The notes below the pieces were generated by a model that was given only the letters and a program-made list of their open reading frames with translations, had not been told where the DNA came from and did not search any database. A stretch of DNA of 64,000 nt, from NCBI GenBank assembly GCA_037576195.1, contig CM075103.1, positions 35,052,723-35,116,722 of the forward strand. The letters run 5' to 3'. A program made the translations under genes and the position numbers. Within the stretch, counting starts at the first letter, position 1. Every line of letters starts with the position of its first letter. The DNA comes from Phytoseiulus persimilis. Lineage: Eukaryota; Arthropoda; Arachnida; Mesostigmata; Phytoseiidae. Below, in pieces: positions 13,301-26,949 of the stretch.

Positions 13301-14656
13301 GATGCCATCGCAAAACCATCACAGCGAGATACTCCCATCTTGCTCTGCCAAGATTCTGAGATAGTCACACGAGCTGCATGCTCTATCGGCACATCGAGCT
13401 GACGAAATTATTAGAGGAACCCTAGCTGCGAACCGGCGCTTGATCTCTCCGGAATCTCCCTCTCTGACGTTCCAGGGGGAACGACTCGAAAAATGATGTT
13501 TCACCGAAGCGGGGTCTCCAAAAGGTCACCAAAGCGTTGTCCATGGTTTGCGAGATTGCTACCAAACCTTTTCGGCTACGGTGGCACATGACAGGAAAAT
13601 GCCTCTCTCGTGATGCCACTCAATGCGAGACTTGCGAGATGCGAAAAATCGACCTCGAGACCAATTCGATCGACTTTCCAGCGCAGAGCGCTCATGAGCC
13701 TTTCGGCGCTCGGGGTGGTCTTCAATGATGGGACACCACTGCGCCGACGTCACGGGCTTCCCCGGCGCTGTTGTTGGACGCTCCGCGATACGAGGAGCAA
13801 GTCGGCAGGTCTCATGGGTGTCCGGGCCCGCGTTCCTCCAATTCTGGAGAATGCCCCTCAGCCGTTTGCGAGAATGAACTTCAGAGTTTTAGCTCGTCGC
13901 CGGATTGGGGTTGCCGTAAAGAAAGATTTTCCATGAAGGATTCGGTTTTCTCTGGGATATTGAACACCGAACCTGGTCATCGCTCGCGTCGCCGATGGCA
14001 TCAGGGCATATTGGATCGGAATCAGAGATCGGTTACTCCACGAGGAGGATCCCGGGTGGAAAAAGCATGAGGTAACGAATTCGCGTAGGGTTGCATCAGC
14101 CTCCGTTCACGAACGGTCGGCCGTGGTGATACCGTTGGGAGATACCCTTTCCACTTGTTGTATCTCTTTCCCTCCGGCCAGCAAATACTTATAGCAAGCA
14201 ACTCTTCTTTGAGGAACGCACTCATTGAACTGTTCGGAACAGCCAGCCGGAAAGCGAGGATTGTGAGCCTTCCAGTTCTCACCGCTGAGTTCCAGTCGCA
14301 GTTTTCCAGACGCCAGAGAAAAGCTTTCGCCGAGAGCTTCGCGAAGTCGCATCGTTATTATGATCTTTGCAAGTGCCGATATTCCGTCGTCGTGCTATTT
14401 GCAAACGTTGCGCTCAGCTGCTGCTCTGGACAAAAACAATCGCCGCAGTGCCAACGACAACAGTTCAGTGTTCAATAATAACTGACATCACAGTGTTCGT
14501 GGTTTTGAGTGAACCCCCGATCGACCGATCGACCGACCGACCGACTCACAGGTCAGGCGACCAGCCGACTGTCCCCCCGTTCGCGGTTCGCTCGCTCGTG
14601 CCCTCGCTCACCACCCGTTAAGATACCGTTCGAAACTCGATCAGGCGCGCTCGATC
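7360..14656. other. long intergenic stretch
   Basis: Over 7 kb without a gene I can support. Many short open frames exist on both strands, but none shows domain resemblance or linked splice sites. It contains a G-run near 9119-9132 and, close to ASPG, a short tetranucleotide repeat. Confidence 0.4.
14519..14545. repeat. (CGAC)n short microsatellite
   Basis: About six imperfect units of CGAC/CGAT lie 110 bp upstream of the ASPG start codon, probably in its 5' UTR or promoter. Confidence 0.7.
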
Positions 14657-17600
14657 ATGGCTTCTGGCTTGCCGCAGCACAAAACCTCGCTAGATACTTC
14701 GTACATCACGAAGAAACTCATCCTGAACGATGACGATCTCTGGGCGACCCGGAATCTGGGAGATCAGAAGGAGAGCAAGGTACTCGTTCTGTACTCTGGC
14801 GGCACTATTGGGATGATCAAGAACAAAAACGGAGTGTTGGCCCCCGAGCCCAAGATGATGGAGAAGAAACTCCGAACCTATCCTCAACTGCATGACACAG
14901 AGTACACTGCGAAGATGTTCCCCAACTGCGACAATCCGCCTCTGGTTCTCCCGGATACGGGCGACAATTTCCGAGTAGTGTACACGGTGTACGAGTACCA
15001 GCCGCTGTTGGACTCGTCCAACATGACGATGGACGACTGGATTCGGATATCCTTGGACGTTCAGCATTTCTACATGAACTTCGACGGCTTCGTGATACTT
15101 CATGGAACTGGTGAGTCTGTCGCCGGGTCGGGATTTTTTTCTCGTATACAGCGTGCGGCCACGGACGAAAGCCCGCGAGGCGCTCGACTCCTCCTGGAAT
15201 GTCCTGCGAACGCCCCCAGAACCCTAATGGTATTAATCGAAGCTTTCACTACAGATACCATGTCCTACACCGCGTCCGCGTTGAGTTTCATGTTGGAGAA
15301 CTTGGGAAAATCCGTGATCATCACTGGCTCTCAGATACCACTCTTCGAGCCTCGGAGCGATGGTCGTGAGAACCTCCTGAACGCGTTGATCATCGCGGGG
15401 AACTATATCATTCCCGAAGTGACCCTCCTGTTCAATAACAAACTCTTCCGAGGAAATCGGACGACGAAACATTCTGCCTCGAACATGGATGCGTTCAGCA
15501 GTCCGAACTTGCCTCCCTTGGCGACCATCGGTGAGCGCTCCCAAGAGTTGTGAGACATAATTTGGACCTGGGCTCCATGGTGGCGTTGTTGGAGCGGGGG
15601 ATTTCGAACTTTGGGGTAAACTTTCATCCTCCCTCAGGGATCAAGATCAACGTCGACTGGAAGGCCGTGGTAGTTCCTGCAAGCATCGATAAGTTCAGAG
15701 TGCATTCGATGCTTAGCCGGAATGTGGGCTTGCTGCGACTCTTCCCCAGTATCACCGTTGAAGTGGTAGGTTGCTCGAAGATGGGCTTTTTGGGATAGTT
15801 GAATCGTCGCAACGGATCGAGCCGCAACGAGGGGTTCGGTTGCGCGCCTCCCGTCGGAGTGGAAGACCTTCCGTCGAGAGGATCGTTGAACTGTTGAGTC
15901 AGGCGCAAAGTAATTTTTCCGCTGCTACAGTCAGAACCGCCAAGAACTAGTCGCGGCGCGTCGAGAAATACTTTGGTCAACGCCGCCAGACCGGTTCGAG
16001 CTAGTTCCATGCTCTAGAGGAGGCATCACATTTGCCCTCACGTGTTCACTCGAGAGGAGAGATTAGAACGAAACAAATCGGGGTCAAACAGAACTGCGTA
16101 CTAGCACCACTTCATTAAACGCAACGCCCCACTTGACATAGTTTCGAATCGCACGATATGGGGACGACCTCGGAGACGACAGGGCTACTGACGGGCTCCT
16201 GGGGTTGACTCGAGGAGTTCTGAGCCGAGGACCGACGATTCGAACTCACCCAACTGGCCAATGTCGTTCACGCTCCCCGGATCGCCGCTGGTGGTACGGA
16301 CGTGCAACGCTTGTAGCTTCCGCGAGAAACTATGTTGAGCCGCCGAGTCGGACCTCGAGCTCCAGCCCTCCTGTAGATGAGCGTTCGGGATGCAGTCGAA
16401 ACTGAGCCACTCCGCTTCTCACTCCAGGTGAGAGCGTTCCTTACGCCGCCGATCGAAGGCGTCATCTTGCAAACCTACGGAGCCGGGAACGGCCCCACGT
16501 CCAGGAAGGACCTATTAGATGAAATTCGGCGGGCAACCCTGCGTGGCATCATAATTGTGAACTGCTCGCAATGCCCCAACGGCCGCGTGGAAGGCGTTTA
16601 TGAAACGGGGAACGCCCTCGTGGAGGCCGGTGTTATCCCAGGTGAGTTCGGGGAAGCCTCGTCCAGATCGGAGAATATTCCCCTGCCCGCCAGAGTCGGA
16701 CGCCGTTTTCTCAACTGCCGGACTCATCTGATGACGATGATTATTCCTCCGCAGGCTCCGACATGACTCCTGAAGCAGCGTTGGCCAAACTCTCGTACAT
16801 ACTGTCCAAGAAAGAGTGGTCGCTGGCGACCAAAAAGGAGATGATGCAGACCAGCCTGCGTGGAGAACTGACGGTGGTCAAAGAGACTCCGCTGAAAGAT
16901 CTCGATCTGATCACAGCCATCGCGAAAACCATGAACATCTCGTCAACAGAAGAGCTCGAAGCCCTGAAGACAACGCTGGTTCCCTCTATCCTCTGCAATG
17001 TTGCCGCCAAGGGCGACTGCGAACGTCTCGAAGTCATGAGGCAATTCGTGAGTTTCTGTCATTTTTCTCTAAGGACAAAGGATATTCGAGTCCCACCGAT
17101 TCTCTGGTTCCCACTCTCCGCCGTCGTCTAATTCAGTGCTCTGATTCTCAACAGGGAGCCTACCTTTCGGCGTGCGACTACGACTACCGAACGCCTCTCC
17201 ACATCGCGGCTTCCGAGGGCAATGTTTCCATCGTCGAATACCTCCTGAAACAGGGAGCTTCGGTGCACATGAGGGACCGCGATCGAAAAACCCCGCTCTT
17301 GGTCGCCATCGATTGGGACCACCACGACGTCATCGATCTCCTGATTCGGGGGGGATCGCACTTGTCACTGCCCCCGGAGACGCTCGCGGAAGCCATGAAC
17401 TCGGCGGCGCGGAAAGGCGATATCCGGAGATTGGAGAGTTACAAGAGGGCGGGCGCGAACCTCGCGGACCGAGACGCTGCCGGTCGCAGCCCCTCCCACG
17501 CTGCTTGCGAAAACGGTCAAGCCGATGTTTTGCGCTACCTGCTGGATTACGGCTTCTACAGCGAGGCCACCGACGTGTACGGACACACTCCGAAGGAAAT

Positions 17601-17934
17601 CGCAACCATTCTCGGCCACCAGGAGTTGGTGAATTTGATCGAAGAGGGCGTCCGACCCGACGACGAGAGGAGCTTACCCGAATCTGGCCTCAGCGTGGAT
17701 CACTCGGAGAGGCGTTTCAGTGACGGCGCGAATTCAATTTCACCGAGACTGTCTCCCACACCCCGCGAGAGTGTGTCAGGATACTTCTCGTCGACTCCTC
17801 CGATGAGGCCGGACTCCATAACTAGTTTGCTTTCGACTTCCCCGACGAGGAGATCGGATTCCATATCGTATATCCTGGGATCCTCGCCGACGCAGCGCAC
17901 TAGCCACATTCTGCTGAATGGGTATGCTGGTTAG
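14657..17934 (+). CDS. ASPG: asparaginase / 60-kDa lysophospholipase with ankyrin repeats
   Basis: Type I-like L-asparaginase fused to C-terminal ankyrin repeats, the animal ASPG architecture (cytosolic; asparagine to aspartate plus ammonia; the mammalian enzyme also has lysophospholipase activity). Exons: 14657-15110, 15255-15530, 15638-15765, 16428-16641, 16755-17047, 17155-17934; phases are continuous, about 714 aa. The first catalytic Thr lies in VLVLYSGGTIGMIKN. The second catalytic motif HGTDTM spans the exon 1/2 junction. Substrate-pocket features include VIITGSQIPLFEPRSDGREN and LQTYGAGNGP. Exon 6 encodes ankyrin repeats (TPLHIAASEGNVSIVEYLL, SPSHAACENGQADVLRYLL). It then encodes a low-complexity Ser/Pro/Arg tail of about 75 residues with loosely repeated SPT/STPP-R-SDSI units, not part of the core family as I know it. 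The start is the first ATG and begins a typical N-terminus. Confidence 0.94.
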
Positions 17935-18050
17935 AATTCTGTCGAAAATTCTTTGCCAGCTCATTCAGCAGCGCGAGATTCAACTCCCGATCGAGTCCAA
18001 AGAGCTGAGAGTTTCAACAATATCGTTAAAGCATCACTTTCCGAGCGAAC

Positions 18051-18076
18051 GAGTGAGTGAGTGAGTGAGCGAGTGG
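18051..18076. repeat. (GAGT)n microsatellite
   Basis: About six units of GAGT/GAGC shortly downstream of ASPG. Confidence 0.7.
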
Positions 18077-18588
18077 CTGATTGATTGCCGGACCGAGGAA
18101 GCGAGGTCGATTGGAGTGACTGATTTAGAACTCACCTTTTCTCGGCACATATTCATCACATCTCGTGGGGGGATGAAATTGCGAGCTCGGCAATGAGCCC
18201 AGGCTCCTGGAACCCGGCTCTTAACTGAAACTTTCACCGTTGTTATTGTTGCACTCATCTACGTGTGAGAGCTTCAGATTTCATGGAACCGACGGGTCTC
18301 CAACTTTCAACTTGGACCGTGTCCATGGAAACACAGTCGATCATACGCATATAAATACATAATTTATTACGTGAGCTCTCTCCACAGGCTCAGGGCCATG
18401 CAAATGCTTGGGTGAGATTCTACTCTTGTTCATATCAAAACTTTCTGCTCGTACGATTGAATAATGTTGATGTAATAATATTTATGCTCTTATCGTCCAC
18501 TGCGATCAATAGTGAGTGTTGTTCCGTCGGAGATAAGATATCCATGTCGCAACAAACGAAACATAAGTTCCAGATATATTGTGAAGTC

Positions 18589-18594
18589 AATAAA
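18589..18594 (+). terminator. possible ASPG polyadenylation signal
   Basis: AATAAA about 650 bp beyond the ASPG stop codon, in an AT-rich stretch. It is a canonical hexamer in the right orientation, but no transcript evidence is available. Confidence 0.35.
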
Positions 18595-21500
18595 AAGATA
18601 AACTGAAATAATTTCAAGTGAATATCTTCCGTCGTCCAGACTATCGCCGTCGGAGTTATGGCTCGCCTCAGTCCTCGCACAAACGCTCCTACACAATAGG
18701 CCTCAACGCCACATTTTCACACATTTCATCCACATTGAAGGGCTGCAGTCAATAGATGCGAGCTTCAGATAAGGCCGGGTGATCGTCGCGCACGACTTCC
18801 CACCCGCCCGTCCGGACTCCTGTTGTTATCTGCAACGACGACCCGAACATTCGGAGCAGCCAGGCGGAAGTGAGGTTGGGAAATGACGGCTGTTTGAAGG
18901 GAAAAAATCAGAGCACGCCCTTGTAGACCGCCGTGCACATCCTCCGAGTCTCGGTATAATTACCCGCGTTCGAGCGGCCGAGCAGCAAATGTCGTTAATA
19001 CATGCAAATACTCCCCGCAGCGGAGTACGCCTGTTTCCGTCACCTGAAGGCTTGCAGCTCGAACGTGTCTCTGTTCCGCAATCTTTCGCCCTTTCAGCTA
19101 AGAAAAGCTCGAGTCTCATGGAGCGTAGTTGCGAGCCGAGGGGACTCGACTCCGCCACGGCAAGATTCAGTCCCGTTCTTCCTGGACTCAACGATAGTTG
19201 TGTTGATGGGGCTTCTCGAAAAGCCGATTCCCAGATACTCTCTCAAAAACATTTCCGAACACACTCTGCCATCTTGCTCGTCACCTGTCCGATACCGTTT
19301 GTCGTTCTGCGCGTCAAAGTTGAACCGGCCCGGAGCCCTCTTCGCTCCGTTCCCGAGGGATCCGATCAAAAGAGGGTTCCGGACAGCAAAAGGTCGGTTC
19401 AGCACGCATCTCGTACGACCCGAAGCGAGAGTCATGCCGGACGATGCTTGAGTGCGAGACGCTTCTCGCGGTGTCCCGACTCGGAGCTCAATCTACGATG
19501 GCTCGGAACTTGGAATAGGAGAAAAACGCTTTGCAACTAGGCATGAGAACGATTGCTGGACCGACGAGACTGTGGTTGAACGGATATGAGGTGCAAATGC
19601 AGCTCGGATTCTCTCAACGAATGCCAGGCTCGGCCCTGACCCAACGGAAAATGGACCTCTCAAATCGCGGAGAGCCCTCGTTTCTCACGATTCCATAACG
19701 GCTGATGACGTTCGGTTGAAAACTTGGAGGTGCCCACTCTGAGAGCCGACTACGGGGACCTCCTAAATTAAGGCGCTCCTAATGATGAATGACCAGCGGG
19801 AATCAGTCTCATGTGCTCTAACAGGACGAGGGCTCTGATTCATACTGAGATTCAGTGCAGGAATCGGTACGAGAGATACTTTGCTTGAGTCGCAGTCGTT
19901 ACTGCAGCAAGAATCAGAAACGTTGTCAAAACTTCTCCTTTGTTGATGACTGTGATTCGCACGTTGCGGAACCGAGTGCGTAGGCTCAGAAATTGCTCGA
20001 CCCTCTTGGATTCTTCCGCACCTCGCGTTATATGGGGACGGCAGAGCAGAACAAGCCGAGCATGCAACGGAAACAACGAATAGTTTCCTTCGAGAATTGA
20101 GAAGTTCGTCGCGATCGTTGAAAGTTTGTCTCCAATTTATGCTAATGGCGAGGAAATAAACATTCGCTTGCTGGACGCGTCGCAGCCGGGTTCGACGGCA
20201 GATTTGATTCCAGCCTACCAAGCAGCCTCAGCCAACCAGCTCAATCGCACTTTCATGCACCAGGACTTCACCCTTGACGAAGCCTGCCAAGTCTTCCAGC
20301 TTCCGCTATCAGGTGTAGAACCAATCGATTGAGTACCTGCCGTGTTCAGAAAACACATTTGCCGCCTCATCGCTAAACAGTGACGTTTCCCGCAGGTGCT
20401 TTGATTGGGTTGTAGTGATATCTGACGTTCACTTGAACTTCGCGTCGACTCGATCCGCGACACCTGAATATGCGCTGAACATACGTCCAGTCCCTAATCC
20501 ACAGTCCTAGGATCAGACGAGACCGGAGAACCGTAGGGACAGTCAGGACTGGGAAAACAAATTACCCACCAGGAAACGGAGAGCTCGCCCACAGGAAGGA
20601 AATACAATTTTGTGCTCCACTCCGAGATACCCTCGTGGTGCCACGCGCTTCGCGTTCCGTTGGTCGTCACCAACATACGCATCAGATGAGCTCGAAAAGT
20701 ATCACGCACTTGAGTGAAATTCGAGCTGCAGGCAAAATATCGCTCGCTAATACTCATCATCGGAGGTCGTGTGATTGGTTCATTAGGCGGTTTCGCTCCA
20801 CCACGATGTAATACGTCCAAGGGAGGAATCTACTTCTGCTCTTGGTGAATTCTCCCCATCAAAACTCTCGAGAGAATTTCTTACTGGGGGAATCGTCACG
20901 ACTGTGTCCAGCGAGAGAAGGACTCTGCCGGAGTCCGTCCCGTTCACGGGAGCTTCCCCCAAATTTCAACCTTGTGACCCGAACTCACCCCATATCGAGC
21001 TTCAGCCGAGCCGCGAGGCGATCGAAGACGAATCGCTGTTGAAATATCTCAGAGCTCCAGTTGGGGACCTAAACGCATCAAATAACTGAACATCGGAGCT
21101 TAAAAGGGACGACCACTCGTTGCCAAAGTCTCGGCGAGCTGCGAGTAACCCCCCCCCCCCCCCCCGACTTTGAAATGCGGGATATCTTATGCGTTACTTC
21201 CGGAGACCATCAGGACAGCTGAATCAGGAACTGCATAGCGGCGAGTACGCGTTGGACGGGTGCACCCGCCGTGTTTATCTTCGCTGGACCGTCATGATAA
21301 GACATCCACCGAGCTCCTCCCGAGCACACCGATTCTAGCCATGCACGACGTGGTGAAGGCCAATCCGGAGAGAATCATCCCTGGAATTCGGTTCTTGCGG
21401 ACATGCTTCCTCCAACAGTACGTCGGGGATATCGCTGAGCGTTCTCGTTCGGGTATTCTTCCTGCGCCCTTTGCCAGTGAGCTTTCCACTCAACGATTCA

Positions 21501-24500
21501 CTGATTTGGATCGTGTTCTGCTCTGCAGTGGGTTCTTAACTCGTAGAAACGACCTGGTTGTTGGCTCAACACACGCCAACAGTGAAATCCTCGGGTGGCT
21601 GGATCCGCGCGAGTCCACCTCCTCGGTGTGAGTACGGGAAGATGCTGCCATTGGAACAAAACCCCCAGAGCCTCCGAGTAACCTCTCGACCTTGTCCTGC
21701 CGATATCTCTGAATGAATCACTCTTGCAATCCTTGTCAATCGGTGCTCTCGGGGAGCTCCTCGGAGCAGGAATACGCTCCGCTGAATGGAACTCAAGAAT
21801 ATTCGTTGAGACATTGCAGCGTCCGTGCTTGAGGTCTATTGTGCGGAAAAGCTGCAGCTAGCCTCTGGCTTAGTATGGTTCAGCTGCGTCGGATGCCGTG
21901 GGATCTGCACGCGGATGAATTCTTCCAAAACAAGGCTCTGATCGGTTCCAAGCTCTGAAGCGTTGCGTGCCGCAAATATTTGACGGAACCACGACGTGGG
22001 AATTGGTTCCGTGGCCTGTTCAAAGCTGCCGGCGCCACCACCAGTGTCGAACTGTGGGGGTTACCTGAACGGGAGATCCGAGAACTGGAGGTCCCGAGAG
22101 CGAATGAGGGAGCTGCATCCTCCGGAGCTCGTGCTCCTCAACTTGGGAATCGCCGGAACTTTGTTTTTTTCTGGTCGGGTTCTGACTGATTCTGAGTGCG
22201 GGGAATTCCCCTCATCCCATCGCTCGTGGATTCCTTGTTGTCCCATCATAATTGGAATCAGGGGGAACTGGATATCCCAGTTCACTCGATTCATTCAAGT
22301 TTCGCAGCTGAGATTCCTCGTCCGACGAATACTTTCCTCAGTTGAGAAATGAGCGCGGAGCTGCTGCACTCTTTTCGATGAAATCCGATTAAGTTGCTAC
22401 ATCATGGCTGACAAACAAAGTCGCTCCAGAGTGAAGGCAGTGCTACGGTCCTGGGCTTCCCGGAGGATTTACGGCAACGACACACTGATTTGAAGACGAC
22501 AAGTGTGGAAAATGAAGATTGTCTGTTGTGCACTTTCCGCAGTCTCCAGGTGAGGAAATTTGTGTTTGGAGAGATTTCGAGCATGCGGAAAGACGTACAC
22601 TGCTGGCACATCAGCCACCAACGGGAAGGTTCGTGAGCATAGTCGCCGCGTTTGACGTTCCTACTTCCCTGCAGCTGCCGCAAACTGAATTTTCTAATCT
22701 AAAATCTACATCCTTACTCTATAAATCTATATTTCCTTTGTTGGAGCCACCCACAGTAAAGCGTGACACGGGCTTCCCGCCGCGGAGCAGGATTCGAAAC
22801 TCTGGTAAAAGCTGCATTCTTTCTCTGTCCAGTCGCTGCTGGTGAAGTGAAGTTCCGAGGGAACAGCGAATAAGCCCGACCCCAGTTCACAAGTAACAGC
22901 GAAGAATCAGCGCGGGTGGACCTCCCAGTTTGGGAAAGGGAAAGTTTGAAATAGTGCCACAAATCCCGCTTCTGGATCCCAGATGTACTCCATTCAACGA
23001 GGCGGAACTGGGATCTCCAATAACGATTCGAGTTGGTGAATTCGGTTGGTGCAGACCAAGGGTCGAGAGACTTGCCTCGCTCTGAATGAGATCATTCATT
23101 TGGAGGTGATCAAACAAACGTTGATTATTCGTATTTCTCCTCCTGGCCCCCAGGGAATACAAAGACGTTGACTGTCACCTCAAACAGTGCCCAGCAGTGG
23201 GCGAACTCGTTGTCGACCGATTGTATTAATTGTTGGTCCATAATTGTGGTAACGTTCAAGATAGGCTGTGGAAGTCTATCAAGGGATGATCAATTCTTCA
23301 TCATTTTTCGAGACACCGAGGTCAAAAAGAGCGGCCCACGTTCCGAAGGTTCGGTCCGACCACTGAGTTTGCCGATCGCTGGTGCAGAGAGTGGCATTTT
23401 CTCGACGACGGAGACCGGCTGGAGAGATCCTTTAGAAGGAGAGCGCTGTTTTCCACGGCGAGAAACGATCACTGGAAGAGGAGCGCAGAGTTCACGTTTC
23501 GCTCGGGCTCCTCCACGGGACCCGCTCGTCGTGTCATCTTGGCGCTTTCTCGTTGAATCCCCAAGTAATAAGCGGAGGTTCAACCTTTGGTTTCACCAGC
23601 TTGTTTTTTGAGGTAGATACGGTTTACCGAGATTCGAGAGAGGCAAGAACGGCTCTGGACAGGCACACCGAGTGCTTCCCACAGACCCTGGAGCCTAGGG
23701 GGAGTCTCCGGAGCCCGACTCGGCTTTTCGCCTGTGAGTTGCGTACTCCATAGCCTCGAAAGCATCCCCGAACCTGAACCCGCGGTTCTCGGGACCGCTG
23801 ATCACGATGCTTGTGTCCGTTCAAACCGATCCATCCATCCTGATGAGGAACCCGTTATCCCAAATCGGTTTGGATGTTGATGAACCTAGCTGCTGACGCA
23901 GCGATCATTGGAAACTGCGAACAGCACTGTCTGTTCCCGGCCAGCGTGCTGATACCCTGAATAACTTCATGAACAACCTACTGATGTCGAATACACGGAG
24001 TTGCACAACTCGATTTTCTCTACGAATCCAGATTTCCGTGGATTCGTCCGAAGAGACAGAACACACTACCGGCTTCCATGAGCTCTCGCTAAGATCTCCA
24101 TCATCCTCTGATCAGGGGCATGAGACACGCGGGGAAGAGCGAATGCACGGCTCGATCGTTCTTCTCAGCCATTGATGTTCAGATTCGTTGAAGCACCTGT
24201 TGAGCATTGCGGATCAGTAATCGCTGTTGGGTATTCGAATCGCTTGGCCGATTCGACTGTGGCGCGTTCATCATGGTCACCGAGGATAATGATTGTTCAA
24301 CCCATCTAAATTGTCTGGTAGAACCTGGAACCGCCGCCGTACGCTCCATGTACCCCGTCCGAGGGACTCCAACAGAAAAAAGTTTCGGCTTGGAACCGCG
24401 TCTTCGCAGATCCGTTCTAGTATGGCACGCCTGTTATTCATCCCAAGTTGCTCGGAAGTGGAGCAGCATTGGCGCAGCAGGGAAGAACAAATCAGATCAC

Positions 24501-24883
24501 TTTGTATACGGCTGAAGTCCACGAGATCGCAGTTCTCCATCATGATCAACTGAGCTCGTCACGTGTGATCAACGACTTCCGTATCAGGACGGATTGATCG
24601 AGGAGAACCAATACCTGAATCGTGATCACAAATCCCGAAGGCCCCCGACCACGATCAAACCGCCCCTAGAATCTTGGTTTTCCAGAGAGTCGGATGACGA
24701 CGCCAAGATCACTAACATGAATCTGTTCTCCTCGACGAATTCAGCGTCAGGATGCAGAGCCCGAGTAGAACTCAAACCTGTATCGTGCTCAGCGATCGCG
24801 GAAACCCCCGAATACGTTCCAACCATCCCGAAAACCATTGTTTTGGAAAAAAACCATGAATACAAATGTGATGACGGCATTAG

Positions 24884-24952
24884 TGTGATCATGATTATGA
24901 TCGTAATCATAATCATAGGAGTTGGGGGTCATAATCAGAATCATGATTATGG
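24884..24952. repeat. ATGATT / AATCAT quasi-palindrome
   Basis: Alternating ATGATTATGAT and AATCATAATCAT blocks can fold back on each other. This looks like a degenerate microsatellite with inverted halves; no coding role is seen. Confidence 0.6.
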
Positions 24953-26131
24953 TTTCGCCCAACGCAGGTTCAAGGTCGATTGGATTTTTCTTCAACGATC
25001 GATGACGATTCAACGATCTCCCCGACTGCGAGAGCAAACCCGACATGACCGAGGGTGGACCTTGTTAGTTCACAGAACGGGTGTTCAGAATTGAACCCCG
25101 ACGAACTCCCGATGCTTCCGCGCACAGTGTCGTCCGTAGCTCGCGAGAAAAGACTGTCTGACCTTACTCCTTTTCGAATTGAATCATCCCCGCGACTCGG
25201 GCTTCAGTGCAATGTAAACTCACGGCATAGATCGCGTCCAAAATCAGACCTTGATGAGCTGCTTCCAGGGTTCATTCTTCAGAGCTGTCGACAGCTCAAA
25301 CAACAATCAGATGAATGGAATCCCTTACGAGCCCTTCCTCTCTGTGTAAACGATCCAACGCGCTTACGGACTCCTTACCCAAAGTCAAGCACAAAATGGC
25401 TCTTCGGGACACTTTGATTTCCCTCGACGCGGATACACGGCTCCGTCGAGAGTCCAAGCTCTCGTTTCTGCTGGCCTAATCATTTCTGATGCCCAGTGAG
25501 CAATGACCGAGGATCAATAGCCTTGTCGTCTCCCGCTTCACCACTGGAAGGTTTCGGATGGTGGGATGAGGATAACGTTTGTTGTATCTGCTCAAAACGT
25601 GAGCACATCAAGCTCGCCGGGGACGAAGCAATTCCTGGTTGAGAGACTTTAGGTGGACGTCGGAATGCAACACGGTCGGGAACCATCTGAAACTTTTTGC
25701 AGAGGAATCTGGAGCGCGTCGCCTCGAGGGCCCGCCACGACTGTCGGGAGCTCTCAGAGTTTTGACGCCGTGTTGAAAACTTCTCCGAATCGAGACAATG
25801 CCTCAATCCATTGAGTGAAATGTTTGTCTCTACATAGAGCGCGCAACGCCAGCTCGGACGGAAGCGTGCATACGAGGATGCGGAGCCCCGCCTTTGCAAG
25901 AGGAAAGGGAAGCCGAAAGCAAGTAATCTATGCAGTCAAACGAGGGCGCCTTTATTTAATCCGCGCCGGGACGAGACGGGCTACTTCAAATCTCGCCGGT
26001 GTCCCGCTGAGAGAACGTCTTGCAGTTGGCCTCTATTTCGACGCAAGAGCTTCATTTCGGAAATCCTCCTTCACTCATCATCCTTCGACGGCTCGCTCAG
26101 GCGACCGCAGTAATCGACCGACACCAACTCC

Positions 26132-26949
26132 ATGGATAACAACACCTTCCAGTGTGAACGTTGTGGTTTCTGCTGTAACTACGTGCAGAACTTGCGCCGG
26201 CACATGAAAATACACGAGGAGAAGAGTGTGAGATGTGACTTATGTCCTTACTCATGTCGGCTGCCTCAACACCTTCGGCGGCACCAAAAACTGATTCACA
26301 GCTTTAACCCGAAGTCCCCCTTGTTTGTTTGTGCCACTTGCGCGTTTTCGACAGCGAGTGCCAAAGCCATGGGCCGTCATTGCGTACAGGTGAGTTTCTG
26401 TCTCGAACGAATTCTTTTGGGAAGAGAGAGCACCGTATCACGGGAGGCCGGTCGCTTACTTCCCGCCCGGCGCTCGGCTGATTCCTCACTCAAGTATTAC
26501 GTGTTCGATGTTCGATTAGCAGTTCCAGTAGCCATCGCTCGATTCTAACCCTATGGAAAGCCACCGGAGAAAGACCCACCTCGGCCTCTTCTTTCTAGAT
26601 TCACAGCAACAATAAACCATGGCAGTGCTCAAGGTGTGGGTACACGGCTCGATCACGGAGCATAATACGACAGCACGAGCAGCTGGTTCACGATAAACAG
26701 CGACCCTTCACGTGCGAATCGTGCGGCACCACAGCTCCTACGCGTCGCGTGCTGCAGATTCATCAAACCATTCACAGTTCAGATCCTAAGCCTTACTGTT
26801 GCGATCAATGCCCATACGCTACCAGATTTCTCAGCAATCTCACGAAGCACATGATTGTGCACACAGATGTGAAACCGTACGAATGCACGGATTGCGAAAA
26901 AAAGTTCGCTAGGAAATCAAACTTGAAAAGTCACATGAAAGTTCATTGA
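26132..26949 (+). CDS. C2H2 zinc-finger protein, seven fingers, two exons
   Basis: Probable sequence-specific nucleic-acid-binding protein in the nucleus. Exon 1 (26132-26389) and exon 2 (26599-26949) join in phase 0 to about 202 aa that are almost entirely zinc fingers. Fingers begin CERCGF, CDLCPY, CATCAF, CSRCGY, CESCGT, CDQCPY and CTDCEK, each with the C-x2-C...H-x3/4-H pattern. The intron falls inside finger 3, between its two zinc-binding histidines. The last linkers are canonical-like (HTDVKPYECT). The ATG at 26132 sits right before finger 1. No effector domain (KRAB, BTB, ZAD) is visible, so an upstream exon is possible. I cannot assign an ortholog; fingers of this kind are common in arthropods. 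Confidence 0.87.

Larger units (their letters stand above)
17935..26131. other. 3' flank of ASPG and long intergenic stretch
   Basis: No gene found. The first ~700 bp are probably ASPG 3' UTR. The rest has only short overlapping frames on both strands. It includes a (GAGT)n run near 18051-18076, a C-run near 21150-21167 and a quasi-palindromic AT-rich patch at 24884-24952. Confidence 0.4.

Noticed and set aside
20126-20332. Open frame with protein-like text (NGEEINIRLLDASQPGS...)
   Set aside because: Single isolated frame without family match, good acceptor or neighbouring exons; not enough to call.
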